Of a DNA stretch of 64,000 bases, positions 1 through 8,408 are shown piece by piece. A model generated the notes under the pieces. The model ran no database searches. It was not told the origin of the DNA and saw only the letters and a list, made by a program, of their open reading frames with translations. Positions within the stretch are counted from its first letter, which is position 1, and every line of letters starts with the position of its first letter. The stretch spans positions 654,501-718,500 of the forward strand of contig NZ_CP006992.1 of NCBI RefSeq assembly GCF_001542815.1, written 5' to 3'. The position numbers were made by a program, and so were the translations under genes. This DNA is from Methylobacterium sp. AMS5. Lineage in GTDB: Bacteria > Pseudomonadota > Alphaproteobacteria > Rhizobiales > Beijerinckiaceae.

Positions 1-1484
1 CGGTCGAGCGCGAGGTCGCGGTCCGCGAGGCGGCGCATGTAGCGCGTCATCTCGCTCTCGGCCCGGTTCATGTGGAAGATCGGGTGGGTGAGATATGCCG
101 AGGTCCGCTCCAGGGCCGCCGGCAGGCGCGGCTCGGGATAGGCCTCGTCATAGGCCAGTTCGGTGCCGCCGAAGGCGCGCCAGACCGCCTGGACGATGTC
201 GGGCCGGGTGCGCTGATCGACGCTGATGCCGATGCGGTCGGTGCCGATCCGGCGCAGGTTCACCCCGTTCTCGACCGCGCTCTTCAGGATCACGCCCTGG
301 AACGCGCCGACCCGCACCGTGATCGTGTCGAAGAAGTGCTCGGGTTCGACGGTGAAGCCGAGTTGTTCCAGGCCGGCGGCGAGGCGCACGGCGTCGCGGT
401 GGACGCGCAGGGCGATGGCCTTGAGGCCGGCCGGCCCATGATAGACGGCGAACATCGAGGCGATGACCGCGAGCAACACCTGGCTGGTGCAGATGTTCGA
501 GGTCGCCTTCTCGCGGCGGATATGCTGCTCGCGGGTCTGGAGGGCGAGGCGGTAGGAGCGGTTGCCGCGGGCATCGACCGAGACGCCGACGATGCGGCCG
601 GGCAGCGCCCGCTTGTGGGCGTCGCGGGTCGCGAGATAGGCGGCGTGCGGGCCGCCATAGCCCATCGGCACGCCGTAGCGCTGCATCGAGCCCACCGCGA
701 TGTCGGCACCCATCTCGCCCGGTGCCTTCAGCAGCGTCAGCGCGAGCGGGTCGGCGGCGACCGCGGCGAGCGCACCGGCGTCATGAAGCGCGGCGATGAG
801 ATCGGAAAGGTCGTGAACCGCGCCGTTCACGCCGGGATACTGGAACAGCGCTCCGAAGACCCTGGACGGGTCCAAATCCGAAAAGGGATCGCCGACCACG
901 ACTTCCCAGCCGAGCGGCGCCGCGCGGGTCTTCAGCACGGCGATCGTCTGGGGCAGGCAGTCGCGATCGACGAAGAAGGCGCATCTGTCCGACTTCGCCA
1001 CGCGCTTGGCCATGCCCATGGCCTCGGCTGCCGCCGTCGCCTCATCGAGCAGCGAGGCGTTGGCCACATCGAGCGCGGTCAGGTCGCAGACGAGGGTCTG
1101 GAAGTTGAGAAGCGCCTCCAGCCGGCCCTGGCTGATCTCCGGCTGGTAGGGCGAGTAGGCAGTGTACCAAGCCGGGTTCTCGAAGATGTTGCGCTGGATC
1201 GCCGGCGGCATCGTCGTGCCGTGGTAGCCCTGGCCGATCAGCGAGACGAGCAGGCGGTTCTTGTCGGCGGTGGCGCGCAGCTTCTCGAGCGAGCGCCGCT
1301 CGGTGAGCGAGACCCCGAAATCGATGTACTCGGCCTGCCGGATGTCGGGAGGCAGCGTCTCGTCGATCAGCGCGTGCAGCGACTTGGCGCCGACCGTCTC
1401 CAGCATCTGGTCGATCTCGGAGAGCTTCGGGCCGATATGGCGGCGGGCTGCGAAATCGAAGGGATCGTGGCGATCGTATTTCAT
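1..1484 (-). CDS. gcvP: Glycine dehydrogenase (decarboxylating), P protein, 5' part
   Basis: P protein of the glycine cleavage system. It decarboxylates glycine on pyridoxal phosphate and passes the aminomethyl group to the lipoyl arm of GcvH. The visible 494 residues start [19 protein letters not shown] and include the conserved N-terminal stretches [40 protein letters not shown] and [20 protein letters not shown]. The family is about 950 residues long, so the C-terminal half with the PLP lysine lies beyond the window edge. The gene lies downstream of gcvT and gcvH on the same strand, after a 191-base gap that holds an inverted repeat. The ATG at 1484 is preferred because the family consensus begins a few residues after it. 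Identification is secure; only the 3' end is unseen. Confidence 0.96.
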   Translation of the reverse strand, partial: MKYDRHDPFDFAARRHIGPKLSEIDQMLETVGAKSLHALIDETLPPDIRQAEYIDFGVSLTERRSLEKLRATADKNRLLVSLIGQGYHGTTMPPAIQRNIFENPAWYTAYSPYQPEISQGRLEALLNFQTLVCDLTALDVANASLLDEATAAAEAMGMAKRVAKSDRCAFFVDRDCLPQTIAVLKTRAAPLGWEVVVGDPFSDLDPSRVFGALFQYPGVNGAVHDLSDLIAALHDAGALAAVAADPLALTLLKAPGEMGADIAVGSMQRYGVPMGYGGPHAAYLATRDAHKRALPGRIVGVSVDARGNRSYRLALQTREQHIRREKATSNICTSQVLLAVIASMFAVYHGPAGLKAIALRVHRDAVRLAAGLEQLGFTVEPEHFFDTITVRVGAFQGVILKSAVENGVNLRRIGTDRIGISVDQRTRPDIVQAVWRAFGGTELAYDEAYPEPRLPAALERTSAYLTHPIFHMNRAESEMTRYMRRLADRDLALD

Positions 1485-1531
1485 GGGGCAAGCCTTTCGA
1501 AGGCGGATGCCGCGCGTCTCGTCACCCCCTC

Positions 1532-1649
1532 CCCCCTCATCCTGAGGTGCTGCGAAGCAGCCTCGATAAGAGGGCTCCAGGGATCGTGGCGGGTACGGGA
1601 GGTCTCCTTCGAGGCCTCCGCTGCGCTCCGGCACCTCAGGATGAGGGGG
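1532..1649. repeat. 118-bp inverted repeat between gcvH and gcvP
   Basis: Two perfect 19-base arms (1532-1550 and 1631-1649) with core CCTCATCCTGAGGTGC face each other across about 80 bases. The element fills most of the gap between gcvH and gcvP. Its centre is also GC-rich and partly self-complementary. It resembles the dispersed CCTCATCCTGAGG-type palindromic elements common between genes in Hyphomicrobiales. In the operon mRNA it would form a long hairpin just before gcvP. Confidence 0.8.
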
Positions 1650-1675
1650 ATGGCTGGGAAGGGATCCGGCCGGCG

Positions 1676-2038
1676 CTACTTCGCGAACTCCGCGTAGGCC
1701 GCCTCGTCCATCAGGCCGTCCATGGCGGAGGCGTCGTCGAGCTTGAGCCGGTAGAGCCAGCCGCCGCCCTGCGGGTCGGTGCCGACCGAGGCCGGGTCGG
1801 TGACCGCCGCCTCGTTGACCTCGGTGACTTCGCCGGAGAGCGGCGCGTAGACGTCGGAGGCCGCCTTGACGGACTCGACCACCGCGGCCGCCTCGCCCTT
1901 GGTCAGCTTCGTGCCGACCTTCGGCAACTCGACGAAGACGAGGTCGCCGAGCTGTTCGGCGGCGTGCGCGGTGATGCCGACCGTGGCGACGTCGCCATCG
2001 AGGCGCAGCCATTCGTGCTCATCGGTGAAACGCAGCAT
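1676..2038 (-). CDS. gcvH: Glycine cleavage system H protein
   Basis: Lipoyl carrier of the glycine cleavage system, shuttling the aminomethyl group between GcvP and GcvT. At 120 residues it has the usual family length. It starts [11 protein letters not shown], and the lipoylation site is K58 in [10 protein letters not shown]. The chosen ATG at 2038 has AGGAG eight bases upstream. An in-frame start 18 bases further up (giving MSGVLT) would sit on the Shine-Dalgarno region and is rejected. The gene lies 26 bases after gcvT and before gcvP, so the three form one operon under the glycine riboswitch. Confidence 0.97.
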   Translation of the reverse strand: MLRFTDEHEWLRLDGDVATVGITAHAAEQLGDLVFVELPKVGTKLTKGEAAAVVESVKAASDVYAPLSGEVTEVNEAAVTDPASVGTDPQGGGWLYRLKLDDASAMDGLMDEAAYAEFAK

Positions 2039-2064
2039 GGTCAAAACTCCTGACACGAGAGAGA

Positions 2065-3243
2065 TCAGCCGCGCTTGAAGCCGGCCGGGACGAAGGGAAG
2101 CGGGGAGACGACAAGGGGGAGACGCTGGCCGCGAACCTCGGCGAAGACGCGGGTGCCGGGCGCGCTCAGCGCGGCCGGGAGGAAACCCATGGCAACGGGC
2201 GCCCCGACGCTCGGGCCGAAGCCGCCGGAGGTGACGCGGCCAACCGGCTCGCCGCCGGCCTCCGCGGCGAAGAGCGGGGCCTCCGCCCGCACCGGCGCCC
2301 GCCCCTCGGTGCGCAGGCCGACGCGCCGCCGGGACGGGCCGGCCTCCATCGCGGCGAGGATCGTGTCCGCCCCCGGAAACCCGCCTTCGCGGGCGCCGCC
2401 CCGGCGGCGGGCGGGCGAGATCGCCCAGGCAAGGCTCGCCTCGACCGGATTGGAACCGGGGTCGATATCCGCCCCGTGGAGCGGCAGGCCGGCTTCGAGG
2501 CGCAGGGAATCGCGGGCGCCGAGGCCGACCGGCATCACCTCGGCCTCCGCGAGCAGGGCTTGGGCCACAGCCTCCGCGCGCTCGGCCGGCACGGAAATCT
2601 CGAACCCGTCTTCACCGGTGTAGCCGGAACGGCTGACGAGGCAGGGCGCGCCGAGGATCGCGACCGCGCGCACATCCATGAAGCGCATCGTCTCGGTCTC
2701 GGGGGCCAGCCGCGCCAGCACCTCGGCCGCCTTCGGGCCCTGAAGCGCGATCAGCGCATCCGGCACGAGCGTCATGTCGATGCCGTCCGGGAGATGCGCC
2801 CGGAGATGCGCGAAACCGGCGGCTTTGTTGGCAGCGTTGACGACGACGTGGAGCCGGTCCGGCAGGCGCGCAACCATGAGGTCGTCGAGGATGCCGCCAG
2901 CTTCGTCGGTCAGGAAGCCGTAGCGCTGACGGCCTGCGGGAAGCCCGAGGATATCGATGGGGACGAGCGCTTCGAGGGCGCGGGCCGCCTCCGCGACGTC
3001 GCCGGAGCGGGGCGTCACCGCGATCTGGCCCATATGCGACACGTCGAAGAGGCCAGCCGCTGCCCGCGTGTGCAGATGCTCCTTGAGCAGCCCGGCGGGG
3101 TATTGCAGCGGCATCGCGTAGCCCGCGAACGGCACCATCTTGGCGCCGAGGCGCAGATGAAGCGCGTGCAGCGGCGTCTGTGCCAGCGGATCAGCGGAAA
3201 CGGGAGCGGCAGGGCTCAAGGCCCCGGCAGCTTGCAGACTCAT
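2065..3243 (-). CDS. gcvT: Aminomethyltransferase, T protein of glycine cleavage
   Basis: Releases ammonia from the aminomethyl-lipoyl arm and makes 5,10-methylene-tetrahydrofolate. The product is 392 residues. The N-terminal folate-binding region reads [20 protein letters not shown] and [13 protein letters not shown], and the central part has [16 protein letters not shown], all typical of GcvT. The start at 3243 (MSLQAAG) has GGAG five bases upstream; a further in-frame ATG at 3300 is less likely because it lies close to the riboswitch expression platform. First gene of the gcvTHP operon. One-carbon units from glycine would feed the folate pool. Confidence 0.96.
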   Translation of the reverse strand: MSLQAAGALSPAAPVSADPLAQTPLHALHLRLGAKMVPFAGYAMPLQYPAGLLKEHLHTRAAAGLFDVSHMGQIAVTPRSGDVAEAARALEALVPIDILGLPAGRQRYGFLTDEAGGILDDLMVARLPDRLHVVVNAANKAAGFAHLRAHLPDGIDMTLVPDALIALQGPKAAEVLARLAPETETMRFMDVRAVAILGAPCLVSRSGYTGEDGFEISVPAERAEAVAQALLAEAEVMPVGLGARDSLRLEAGLPLHGADIDPGSNPVEASLAWAISPARRRGGAREGGFPGADTILAAMEAGPSRRRVGLRTEGRAPVRAEAPLFAAEAGGEPVGRVTSGGFGPSVGAPVAMGFLPAALSAPGTRVFAEVRGQRLPLVVSPLPFVPAGFKRG

Positions 3244-3311
3244 CGGGCACTCCACGACAGACGGATCTTGCCCGCCGGCCGGCTGGCAAGTTGCCCCCAT
3301 CTGTCGCGCTT

Positions 3312-3388
3312 ACCTGAGAGTTTCCCTCACTCGGCATTCGAGCGAGGTTTCTCCTTCGGTGGACGCCGGACGGCGCCTCTCTCCAGAT
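3312..3388 (-). ncRNA. Glycine riboswitch, gene-proximal aptamer
   Basis: Read on the minus strand, this stretch has GGAGAGAGGC at the 5' side, the central ACCGAAGGAGAAACC segment, and closes with GGAAACTCTCAGGTA, matching the conserved core of the gcvT-type glycine aptamer. It lies directly upstream of gcvT and follows a second aptamer, giving the classic tandem arrangement. It is expected to turn on gcvTHP when glycine is abundant. Confidence 0.9.
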
Positions 3389-3410
3389 TGTCCAACGATA
3401 CGGTGATTGT

Positions 3411-3485
3411 GCCTGAGAGTTTCCGGGGGTGGTTGCTCCGTCGGCGCCATGACTCATCTTTCGATAGGCCTGGGCTCTCCCGTAT
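3411..3485 (-). ncRNA. Glycine riboswitch, promoter-proximal aptamer
   Basis: Second copy of the glycine aptamer core on the minus strand: ACGGGAGAGCCC at the 5' side, GCGCCGACGGAGCAACC in the middle, and CGGAAACTCTCAGGCA at the 3' side. The linker to the downstream aptamer is about 22 bases, as in known tandem glycine riboswitches. Confidence 0.9.
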
Positions 3486-3551
3486 CGTCTGTATCGGACG
3501 CCGGAAGGCTCGCACTTTGCGCCCGCCTACGCAAGTCAAGTCCGGTGACGA

Positions 3552-3779
3552 TCAGCGCATCATGTTGCGCAGCCGGCAATAGCCGCGGAAGCTCTCGTAG
3601 CCGGCCGGGCAACGGCGGAGGCAGGCCCCGGCCGCGTATTTCAGAGGCGGAGGGCAGGCATTGCGGAAGCGTTGCTCGCCGAACAGGTAGGACTGGGCCG
3701 GGCCGGCCGAGGCCGGCACCGGGCTGACGAGGGGGCCGGCAAAGGCCGTCAGCAGGAGGACGACGAGGCGGCGGCGCAT
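3552..3779 (-). CDS. Small secreted cysteine-containing protein, unknown function
   Basis: A 75-residue product with an N-terminal signal peptide (MRRRLVVLLLTAFAGP followed by PASAG, cleavage likely near residue 25). The mature part of about 50 residues has four cysteines (NACPPP, GACLRRC, GYCRLR), spaced so that two disulfides are possible. The start at 3779 puts the signal peptide at the N-terminus; a longer in-frame reading to 3881 would bury it. It lies upstream of the glycine riboswitch on the same strand but ends before it. Not recognised as a named family. Confidence 0.6.
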   Translation of the reverse strand: MRRRLVVLLLTAFAGPLVSPVPASAGPAQSYLFGEQRFRNACPPPLKYAAGACLRRCPAGYESFRGYCRLRNMMR

Positions 3780-3886
3780 GGCAGGGGGTTCCAGCGGAGC
3801 CTGTGCAACGCGCCGCCCCGCACCGGGTTCGCCACGCTCATCACCATCGGCTTGACATCCCTTCAGTGCCATCGCCTTCAAGCGTC

Positions 3887-5038
3887 ATGTCGCCGAACCC
3901 ATCGAACAGCCTCGACGCCTTCGCCGGAGAAAAGCTCGCCGGCCTCGAAGCCGCCGCCTTGCGCCGCCGTCTGGCCGTGACCGCCCGCGGCCCCGAGGCG
4001 GCGGCCGAGCGGGCGGGCCGCAGCCTCGTCTCGTTCTCCTGCAACGATTATCTCGGCCTCGCCCACGATCCGCGGGTGATCGCGGCGGCCACCGAAGCAC
4101 TGGCCCGCTACGGCGCGGGCGCGGGCGCCTCGCGTCTGGTGACCGGCAATTCCCCCCCGCTCGCGGCGCTGGAGGAACGGCTGGCCCGGCACAAGGGCAA
4201 GGAGGCCGCCCTCGTCTTCGGCTCGGGCTATCTCGCCAATCTCGGCATCGCGCCGGCCCTCGTCGGCGCGGGCGACCTGATCCTGATCGACGAACTCGGC
4301 CATTCCTGCCTGTTCGCGGGGGCGAGGATGTCGGGGGCGCGGACCGTGCGCTTCGCCCACAACGACGTCGCGCAGTTGCGTGCGCTTCTCGCCGAGCATC
4401 GCGGCGCGGCGCGGCGGGCGCTGATCCTGACCGAGCGGGTGTTCAGCATGGACGGCGACCGGGCGCCGCTCTCCGAAATCCTGGCACGCGCGGGCGAGTA
4501 CGACGCCTGGACGCTGGTGGACGATGCCCACGGCCTCGGCGTGGTCGAGCCCGGCCAGCGGGCGCCGCTCGAAATGGGCACGCTCTCGAAGACGCTGGGC
4601 TCCTATGGCGGCTATCTCTGCGCCTCGCGGCCCGTGATCGACCTGCTGACCAGCCGGGCACGCAGCCTCGTCTACACCACCGGCCTGCCGCCGGCGTCCG
4701 CCGCCGCGGCGCTCGAAGCCCTCGACATCGTCGAGACGGAGCCGGAGCGCGCCGCCCGGCCGCTGGCGCTCGCCCGCCGCTTTACCGCGCGGCTCGGCCT
4801 GCCCGAAGCGATGAGCCCGATCGTGCCGGTGCTCATCGGCGCGGCGGAGGCGGCGCTCGCCCTCTCGGCGGCTTTGGAGGCGCGCGGCTTCCTCGTGGTG
4901 GCGATCCGTCCGCCGACCGTCGCCCCCGGCACCGCCCGTCTGCGAGTCGCCTTCTCGGCAGCGCATGACGAGGGGCAGGTCGATGCCCTCGCCGAGGCGC
5001 TGACGGAATTGGCGCCGGACTGCGTCTACGCCGGCTGA
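3887..5038 (+). CDS. bioF: 8-amino-7-oxononanoate synthase
   Basis: PLP enzyme that condenses pimeloyl-ACP (or CoA) with alanine in the first dedicated step of biotin ring assembly. The 383-residue product shows the alpha-oxoamine synthase hallmarks: SFSCNDYLGLAHDP, GAGASRLVTGN, LIDELGHSC, the aspartate/histidine motif VDDAHGLGV, and the PLP lysine K235 in GTLSKTLGSYGG. The start at 3887 (MSPNPSNSLDAF) fits the family; longer readings add a basic stretch with no homology. No other bio gene is adjacent, so it seems to be separate from the rest of the pathway. It ends six bases before the convergent NlpC/P60 gene. Confidence 0.9.
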   Translation: MSPNPSNSLDAFAGEKLAGLEAAALRRRLAVTARGPEAAAERAGRSLVSFSCNDYLGLAHDPRVIAAATEALARYGAGAGASRLVTGNSPPLAALEERLARHKGKEAALVFGSGYLANLGIAPALVGAGDLILIDELGHSCLFAGARMSGARTVRFAHNDVAQLRALLAEHRGAARRALILTERVFSMDGDRAPLSEILARAGEYDAWTLVDDAHGLGVVEPGQRAPLEMGTLSKTLGSYGGYLCASRPVIDLLTSRARSLVYTTGLPPASAAAALEALDIVETEPERAARPLALARRFTARLGLPEAMSPIVPVLIGAAEAALALSAALEARGFLVVAIRPPTVAPGTARLRVAFSAAHDEGQVDALAEALTELAPDCVYAG

Positions 5039-5044
5039 ACGCCC

Positions 5045-5905
5045 TCAGGCGATCGGATCGAGCCGGCGGATCGAGGTGACGGCGCCGAAACTCTTGACGG
5101 CGATACGCTCGACCGCCTTGCGCAAGGACTCGACCGCCACCGCCATGTGGTGGCCGTTGGCATGGATCAGCCGGTCAGCGTCGAGCATCAGCCCGACATG
5201 GCCCTTCCAGAACACGAGGTCGCCGCGCTCCAGCCTGTCGAGCCCCGGCGGCAGGGCGTTGCCGAGGGTCCGTTCCTGCTGGTCCGCATCGCGTGGGCAG
5301 GCCAGGCCCGCGGTTTCCAGGCAGAGCTGGACGAGGCCCGAGCAATCGAGGCCGAGACTGGTGCGCCCGCCCCAGAGATAGGGTGCGCCGACGAGCCGCT
5401 CGGCGGTGGCCGGAAAATCGGGCTCGGCGGTGCCAAGCGGCACGGCGTGGCCGGCAAAGACGTAGCCGCCGCCGGCAAGCCGCCAATACGCGCCCTCTTG
5501 CATCTCCGCCGCGAAGGCGGCGCCGAGGCTGAGATGGGCGACGTGCGGACGCTTCAGGTCGGGCGCCGGGTAGACGAAGGTGCGTAACGCGGCGACGCGA
5601 TGGGTCGGCGCCGGATCGATGGCCCCGAGCGCCGTCTCCGGCAGGTAGCCGACATAGCCGTCGCGGGCGATCTGGCCCCAGGCGAATCCATCCTGGATCT
5701 CGAATACCGTCACGGCGTCGCCCATGACCGCCTCGGTCTCGAGCCCGGCCTCGAGGCGCGGCGCACGGCGTAAGGGAGCGGAGGGCACGACGATTCGCGC
5801 CGCCTCGCCCGCGACGTAGCGCTCGGCCGTGACGACGCCTTTCAGGCGGATGTCGGCGAGGTCGGGCCGGGCCGGGGTGAGACGGGCGTCGCATGGATCT
5901 GGCAT
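5045..5905 (-). CDS. NlpC/P60 family cysteine peptidase with SH3-like domain
   Basis: Probable cell-wall endopeptidase that cuts peptidoglycan stem peptides. In the 286-residue product, residues 35-155 look like two bacterial SH3-type repeats (VTVFEIQDGFAWGQIARDGYVGYLP). Residues 165-280 are the NlpC/P60 domain, with catalytic Cys188 in GLDCSGLVQ, His236 in WKGHVGLM, and the polar third residue around RLIHANGHH. No signal peptide is visible from the chosen start at 5905, as in many alphaproteobacterial members of this group. It converges with bioF. Confidence 0.85.
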   Translation of the reverse strand: MPDPCDARLTPARPDLADIRLKGVVTAERYVAGEAARIVVPSAPLRRAPRLEAGLETEAVMGDAVTVFEIQDGFAWGQIARDGYVGYLPETALGAIDPAPTHRVAALRTFVYPAPDLKRPHVAHLSLGAAFAAEMQEGAYWRLAGGGYVFAGHAVPLGTAEPDFPATAERLVGAPYLWGGRTSLGLDCSGLVQLCLETAGLACPRDADQQERTLGNALPPGLDRLERGDLVFWKGHVGLMLDADRLIHANGHHMAVAVESLRKAVERIAVKSFGAVTSIRRLDPIA

Positions 5906-6216
5906 CGTGGCGCATGCGTGACGCAGGATCGGGGCGGGATTCGGGATGGAGGATCCCAAGACTCCCGATTTTCGGGCGACCCGTTGGCTCGTGGGTTCAC
6001 CGAGTTATTTGCTGCGCTGCCGCGACACTATGACCGGCACGGGCCTTCTGCGCTGGATAGCCCCGTCAACGAATGTGCTGGCGCCCGCACGGATCGGCGC
6101 GCATCCTGCATGCTCGACGAGCGGGGCGTCCGCCCGGCAAGCCATGCGGCCGGCGGTCCGTCACGTCCGATTTGGGTGCAGTGCACAAACCGGACGGGCC
6201 GTCCTATGATCGGTGC
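5906..6216. other. 311-base divergent intergenic region
   Basis: Lies between the start of the NlpC/P60 gene and the start of a small plus-strand gene, so it should hold promoters for both. No clear -35/-10 pair, operator palindrome or RNA motif could be picked out by eye. Confidence 0.4.
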
Positions 6217-6588
6217 ATGAAGACCGCGAGTCGTGCCGTGAAAAAATCTCCGAAGAGCTTTCAGGATCTGCCTCCGATCCGGGTGCGGCGCGAGCCGCCC
6301 ACGGTCGCCGAGGCGGTCGCCGCCGCCCAGGATCTCGCCGACGACGTCGAGCAGCAGGTGGAGATCGCCTGCGGGCTGATCGGCCTCGGCCCGGACGAGG
6401 TGCGCCCCCACGTGGTCGCCGCCGCCAAGGCCGCGGCGGCGCGTCCGGCGCACCGGCCGCTGGAGCAGCGCATCCTCGCACCGACGAGCCCGAACCGCTC
6501 TCCGCCGCGGGCGGTGATCGTCGAGCGCCGCAGCCGCCCGACCGTGGTGGTCGAGCGCCGCAGCCGGCCCCTCGACCCGCGCCGGTAA
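6217..6588 (+). CDS. Conserved hypothetical protein, 123 aa
   Basis: No function recognised. The product begins MKTASRAVKKSPKSFQDLPP, has a central acidic helix-rich segment (TVAEAVAAAQDLADDVEQQV, then GLIGLGPDEVRPHVVAAAKAA) and a basic C-terminal tail with a twice-repeated VERRSRP motif. No signal peptide or membrane segment. The predicted helical core and basic tail could mean an RNA- or DNA-associated regulator, but that is a guess. The ATG at 6217 is chosen because the upstream in-frame part looks like non-coding sequence. Confidence 0.6.
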   Translation: MKTASRAVKKSPKSFQDLPPIRVRREPPTVAEAVAAAQDLADDVEQQVEIACGLIGLGPDEVRPHVVAAAKAAAARPAHRPLEQRILAPTSPNRSPPRAVIVERRSRPTVVVERRSRPLDPRR

Positions 6589-6595
6589 GACCAGG

Positions 6596-6640
6596 GTATC
6601 GTCTTTTAAGGAATCCGGCGGCAGGCTTTCGGGACGACGC
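6596..6640. repeat. Degenerate copy of the GCATC...GATGC dispersed palindromic repeat
   Basis: Begins seven bases after the stop of the preceding gene. It reads as a worn copy of the repeat at 37611-37656, retaining ATCGTCTTTT, CCGGCGG and GGCTTTCGGGA. It lies between two convergent genes. Confidence 0.45.
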
Positions 6641-6646
6641 CTGGAC

Positions 6647-7333
6647 TCACCAGGGCAGCGTCTCACCCCGGTGGTCGAGAAAGGCGAGGTCCGTCCGGCC
6701 GGCTCTCGCTTCGATCACATCGGCCAAACCGGCCGCGCTCGTCGCCACGTCGAGGTCGGCGCCCTCGCCGCCCATATCGGTGGCGACCCAGCCCGGATGC
6801 AGCAGCAGCACGCCGAACGCGCCGTCGGCGTGGCGCGCCGCGAAGCTCCGGGCGTTGGTGTTGAGCGCCGCCTTGCTCGCCCGGTAGTTCTCCCATCCGC
6901 CCTCGGTGTTGAGGCCGACGCTGCCGAGCACCGAGGACATGAAGGCGAGCGTGCCGCCGGGGGCAATGGTCGCGGCAAAGGCGTCCGCGAACAGGATCGG
7001 GCTCACCGCATTGGTCAGGTAGACCTGTGCGTGGATCGCCCGCGACACCGCGTTGAGCGGCTTCTCCGCCTCGATCAGCACACCGGCCACCACGAAGACG
7101 AGATCGAATGTTTCGCCCCTCGTGCGCTCGTGCAGGGCGGCCACCGACGCCTCGTCGTCGATATCGACCGTCTCGACCCGCACACCCTCCGCCGCGAGCC
7201 GTGTCAGACCAGGCGCGGCCCCACGCCGGGTCGCGGTGACCTGCCAGCCGCGCCGCAGGAAGGTCTCGGCCAGCCCGAGCCCGAGGCCGCGGGAAGCACC
7301 GACGATCAGGGCGTGTTTCTGGGTGTGGCTCAT
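6647..7333 (-). CDS. Short-chain dehydrogenase/reductase family oxidoreductase
   Basis: NAD(P)-dependent SDR enzyme of 228 residues. It has the Rossmann glycine motif VGASRGLGLG (11-20), an acid-rich VDIDD at the second strand, VVAG in place of the NNAG motif, the catalytic serine in FMSSVLGS, and Tyr150/Lys154 in NYRASKAAL. The glycine motif with a basic TRR further on suggests NADPH use. The substrate is unknown; close relatives are annotated only as SDR family. It ends next to the small gene at 6217-6588 and is followed upstream by the MgtC-like gene on the same strand. Confidence 0.88.
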   Translation of the reverse strand: MSHTQKHALIVGASRGLGLGLAETFLRRGWQVTATRRGAAPGLTRLAAEGVRVETVDIDDEASVAALHERTRGETFDLVFVVAGVLIEAEKPLNAVSRAIHAQVYLTNAVSPILFADAFAATIAPGGTLAFMSSVLGSVGLNTEGGWENYRASKAALNTNARSFAARHADGAFGVLLLHPGWVATDMGGEGADLDVATSAAGLADVIEARAGRTDLAFLDHRGETLPW

Positions 7334-7395
7334 GGTGGTTCGTCCGCACTCGCAAAGGTGGATGCGTGGGCCGTAGGCTTCCCCGCCGGGCGCGA

Positions 7396-8112
7396 TCAAT
7401 CCCCCGTCTGCACCGACCACGTCGCGTGGCGCACCTCCGGCCGCTTTTCCAGATCGGCCACTACAGCGTCGAGATCCTTGGAGTGGACCGTCGTGGCGGT
7501 GAGCGTGGCGATGACATCGACGGTGGTCTCGCCGCGTTCCTCCACCTCCGTCGTGCCGACGGGATAGTTCGCCGCCTCCAGGCGCTCGACCAGCAGGTCG
7601 CGGGCGAGGCCGGCGGTCTCGGCCGGCACCGTCACCTGCACGGCGTAGGTCGCCTCCGTCGCGCTCTCGTCGATGGGGATGCGGTCGATGAGGTTCACCA
7701 GCGGGCGCAGCAGCGTGTTGCCGGCGAGGACCGCGATGGTGACGAAGCAGGCCTCCAGCGGAAGGTCGGCCCCGGAGAAGGCGCCGACGGCCGCCGCGCA
7801 CCAGAGGGTCGCGGCCGTGTTGAGGCCGCGCACGTTCATCCCCTCCTTCATGATGACGCCCGCGCCGAGAAAACCGATGCCGGAGACGACATAGGCGACG
7901 ACACGGGTCGCCCCCTCCCCGCCGGTCAGCCGCATGCCGAGATCGACGAAGGCAGCAGCGCCCAGCGCCACCAGAACGGCGGTACGCAAGCCCGCGCTGC
8001 GCTGCCGGTACTGCCGCTCGACCCCGATCAGGGTGCCGAGGCCGAAGGCGACCGCGAGGCTGATGCCGGAATTCAGGGCTTCGGGCGTGGGGAAGGGAAA
8101 GGGACCGGGCAT
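7396..8112 (-). CDS. MgtC/SapB family membrane protein
   Basis: A 238-residue inner-membrane protein. The first 140 residues carry four to five hydrophobic segments with the family signature LGTLIGVERQYRQRSAGLRT, then YVVSGIGFLGAGVIMKEG and VRGLNTAATLWCAAAVGAFS. Residues 155-238 form a soluble ACT-like C-terminal domain (TYAVQVTVPAET, TVDVIATLTA). MgtC-type proteins modulate magnesium or acid adaptation, but in environmental bacteria the role is unclear. The start at 8112 is the ATG directly before the first membrane segment. It is divergent from the MoxR cluster. Confidence 0.87.
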   Translation of the reverse strand: MPGPFPFPTPEALNSGISLAVAFGLGTLIGVERQYRQRSAGLRTAVLVALGAAAFVDLGMRLTGGEGATRVVAYVVSGIGFLGAGVIMKEGMNVRGLNTAATLWCAAAVGAFSGADLPLEACFVTIAVLAGNTLLRPLVNLIDRIPIDESATEATYAVQVTVPAETAGLARDLLVERLEAANYPVGTTEVEERGETTVDVIATLTATTVHSKDLDAVVADLEKRPEVRHATWSVQTGD

Positions 8113-8333
8113 GGACTGTTCGGGGACCTTTTCGGACTCGCGCCGTTTCCCCGCTGTCGCACGAGCGTGACGGTTGCGTGACGAAACGTCACCGATCCGC
8201 GCGCACTCGGGTCGCGTGCGGTCAATTTGCCCGTGGCAAGGGCCGCGGCGCGGGATTGACGCGGCGACCGGGCAGCGGGCACACCGGCAGGATTGTGGGA
8301 GCCTTAAGAAAAACCCACGCTGAGGAGACGCGC

Positions 8334-8408
8334 ATGCGGCAGGATCTTTCTCCTGCGACGAGGGCCGAGGCTCGACCGGCGACGGCGCCGGCAGAGGCGC
8401 TCGTATGA
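8334..8408 (+). CDS. 24-residue leader ORF overlapping the moxR-like start
   Basis: Short reading frame MRQDLSPATRAEARPATAPA plus four residues, preceded by GAGGAG about six bases upstream. Its TGA overlaps the ATG of the MoxR-like gene as ATGA (8405-8408), the usual layout for translational coupling. It could be a real leader peptide that controls entry into the operon, or a chance ORF whose ribosome site in fact serves nothing. The MoxR gene itself has no good ribosome site of its own, which favours coupling. Confidence 0.4.
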   Translation: MRQDLSPATRAEARPATAPAEALV

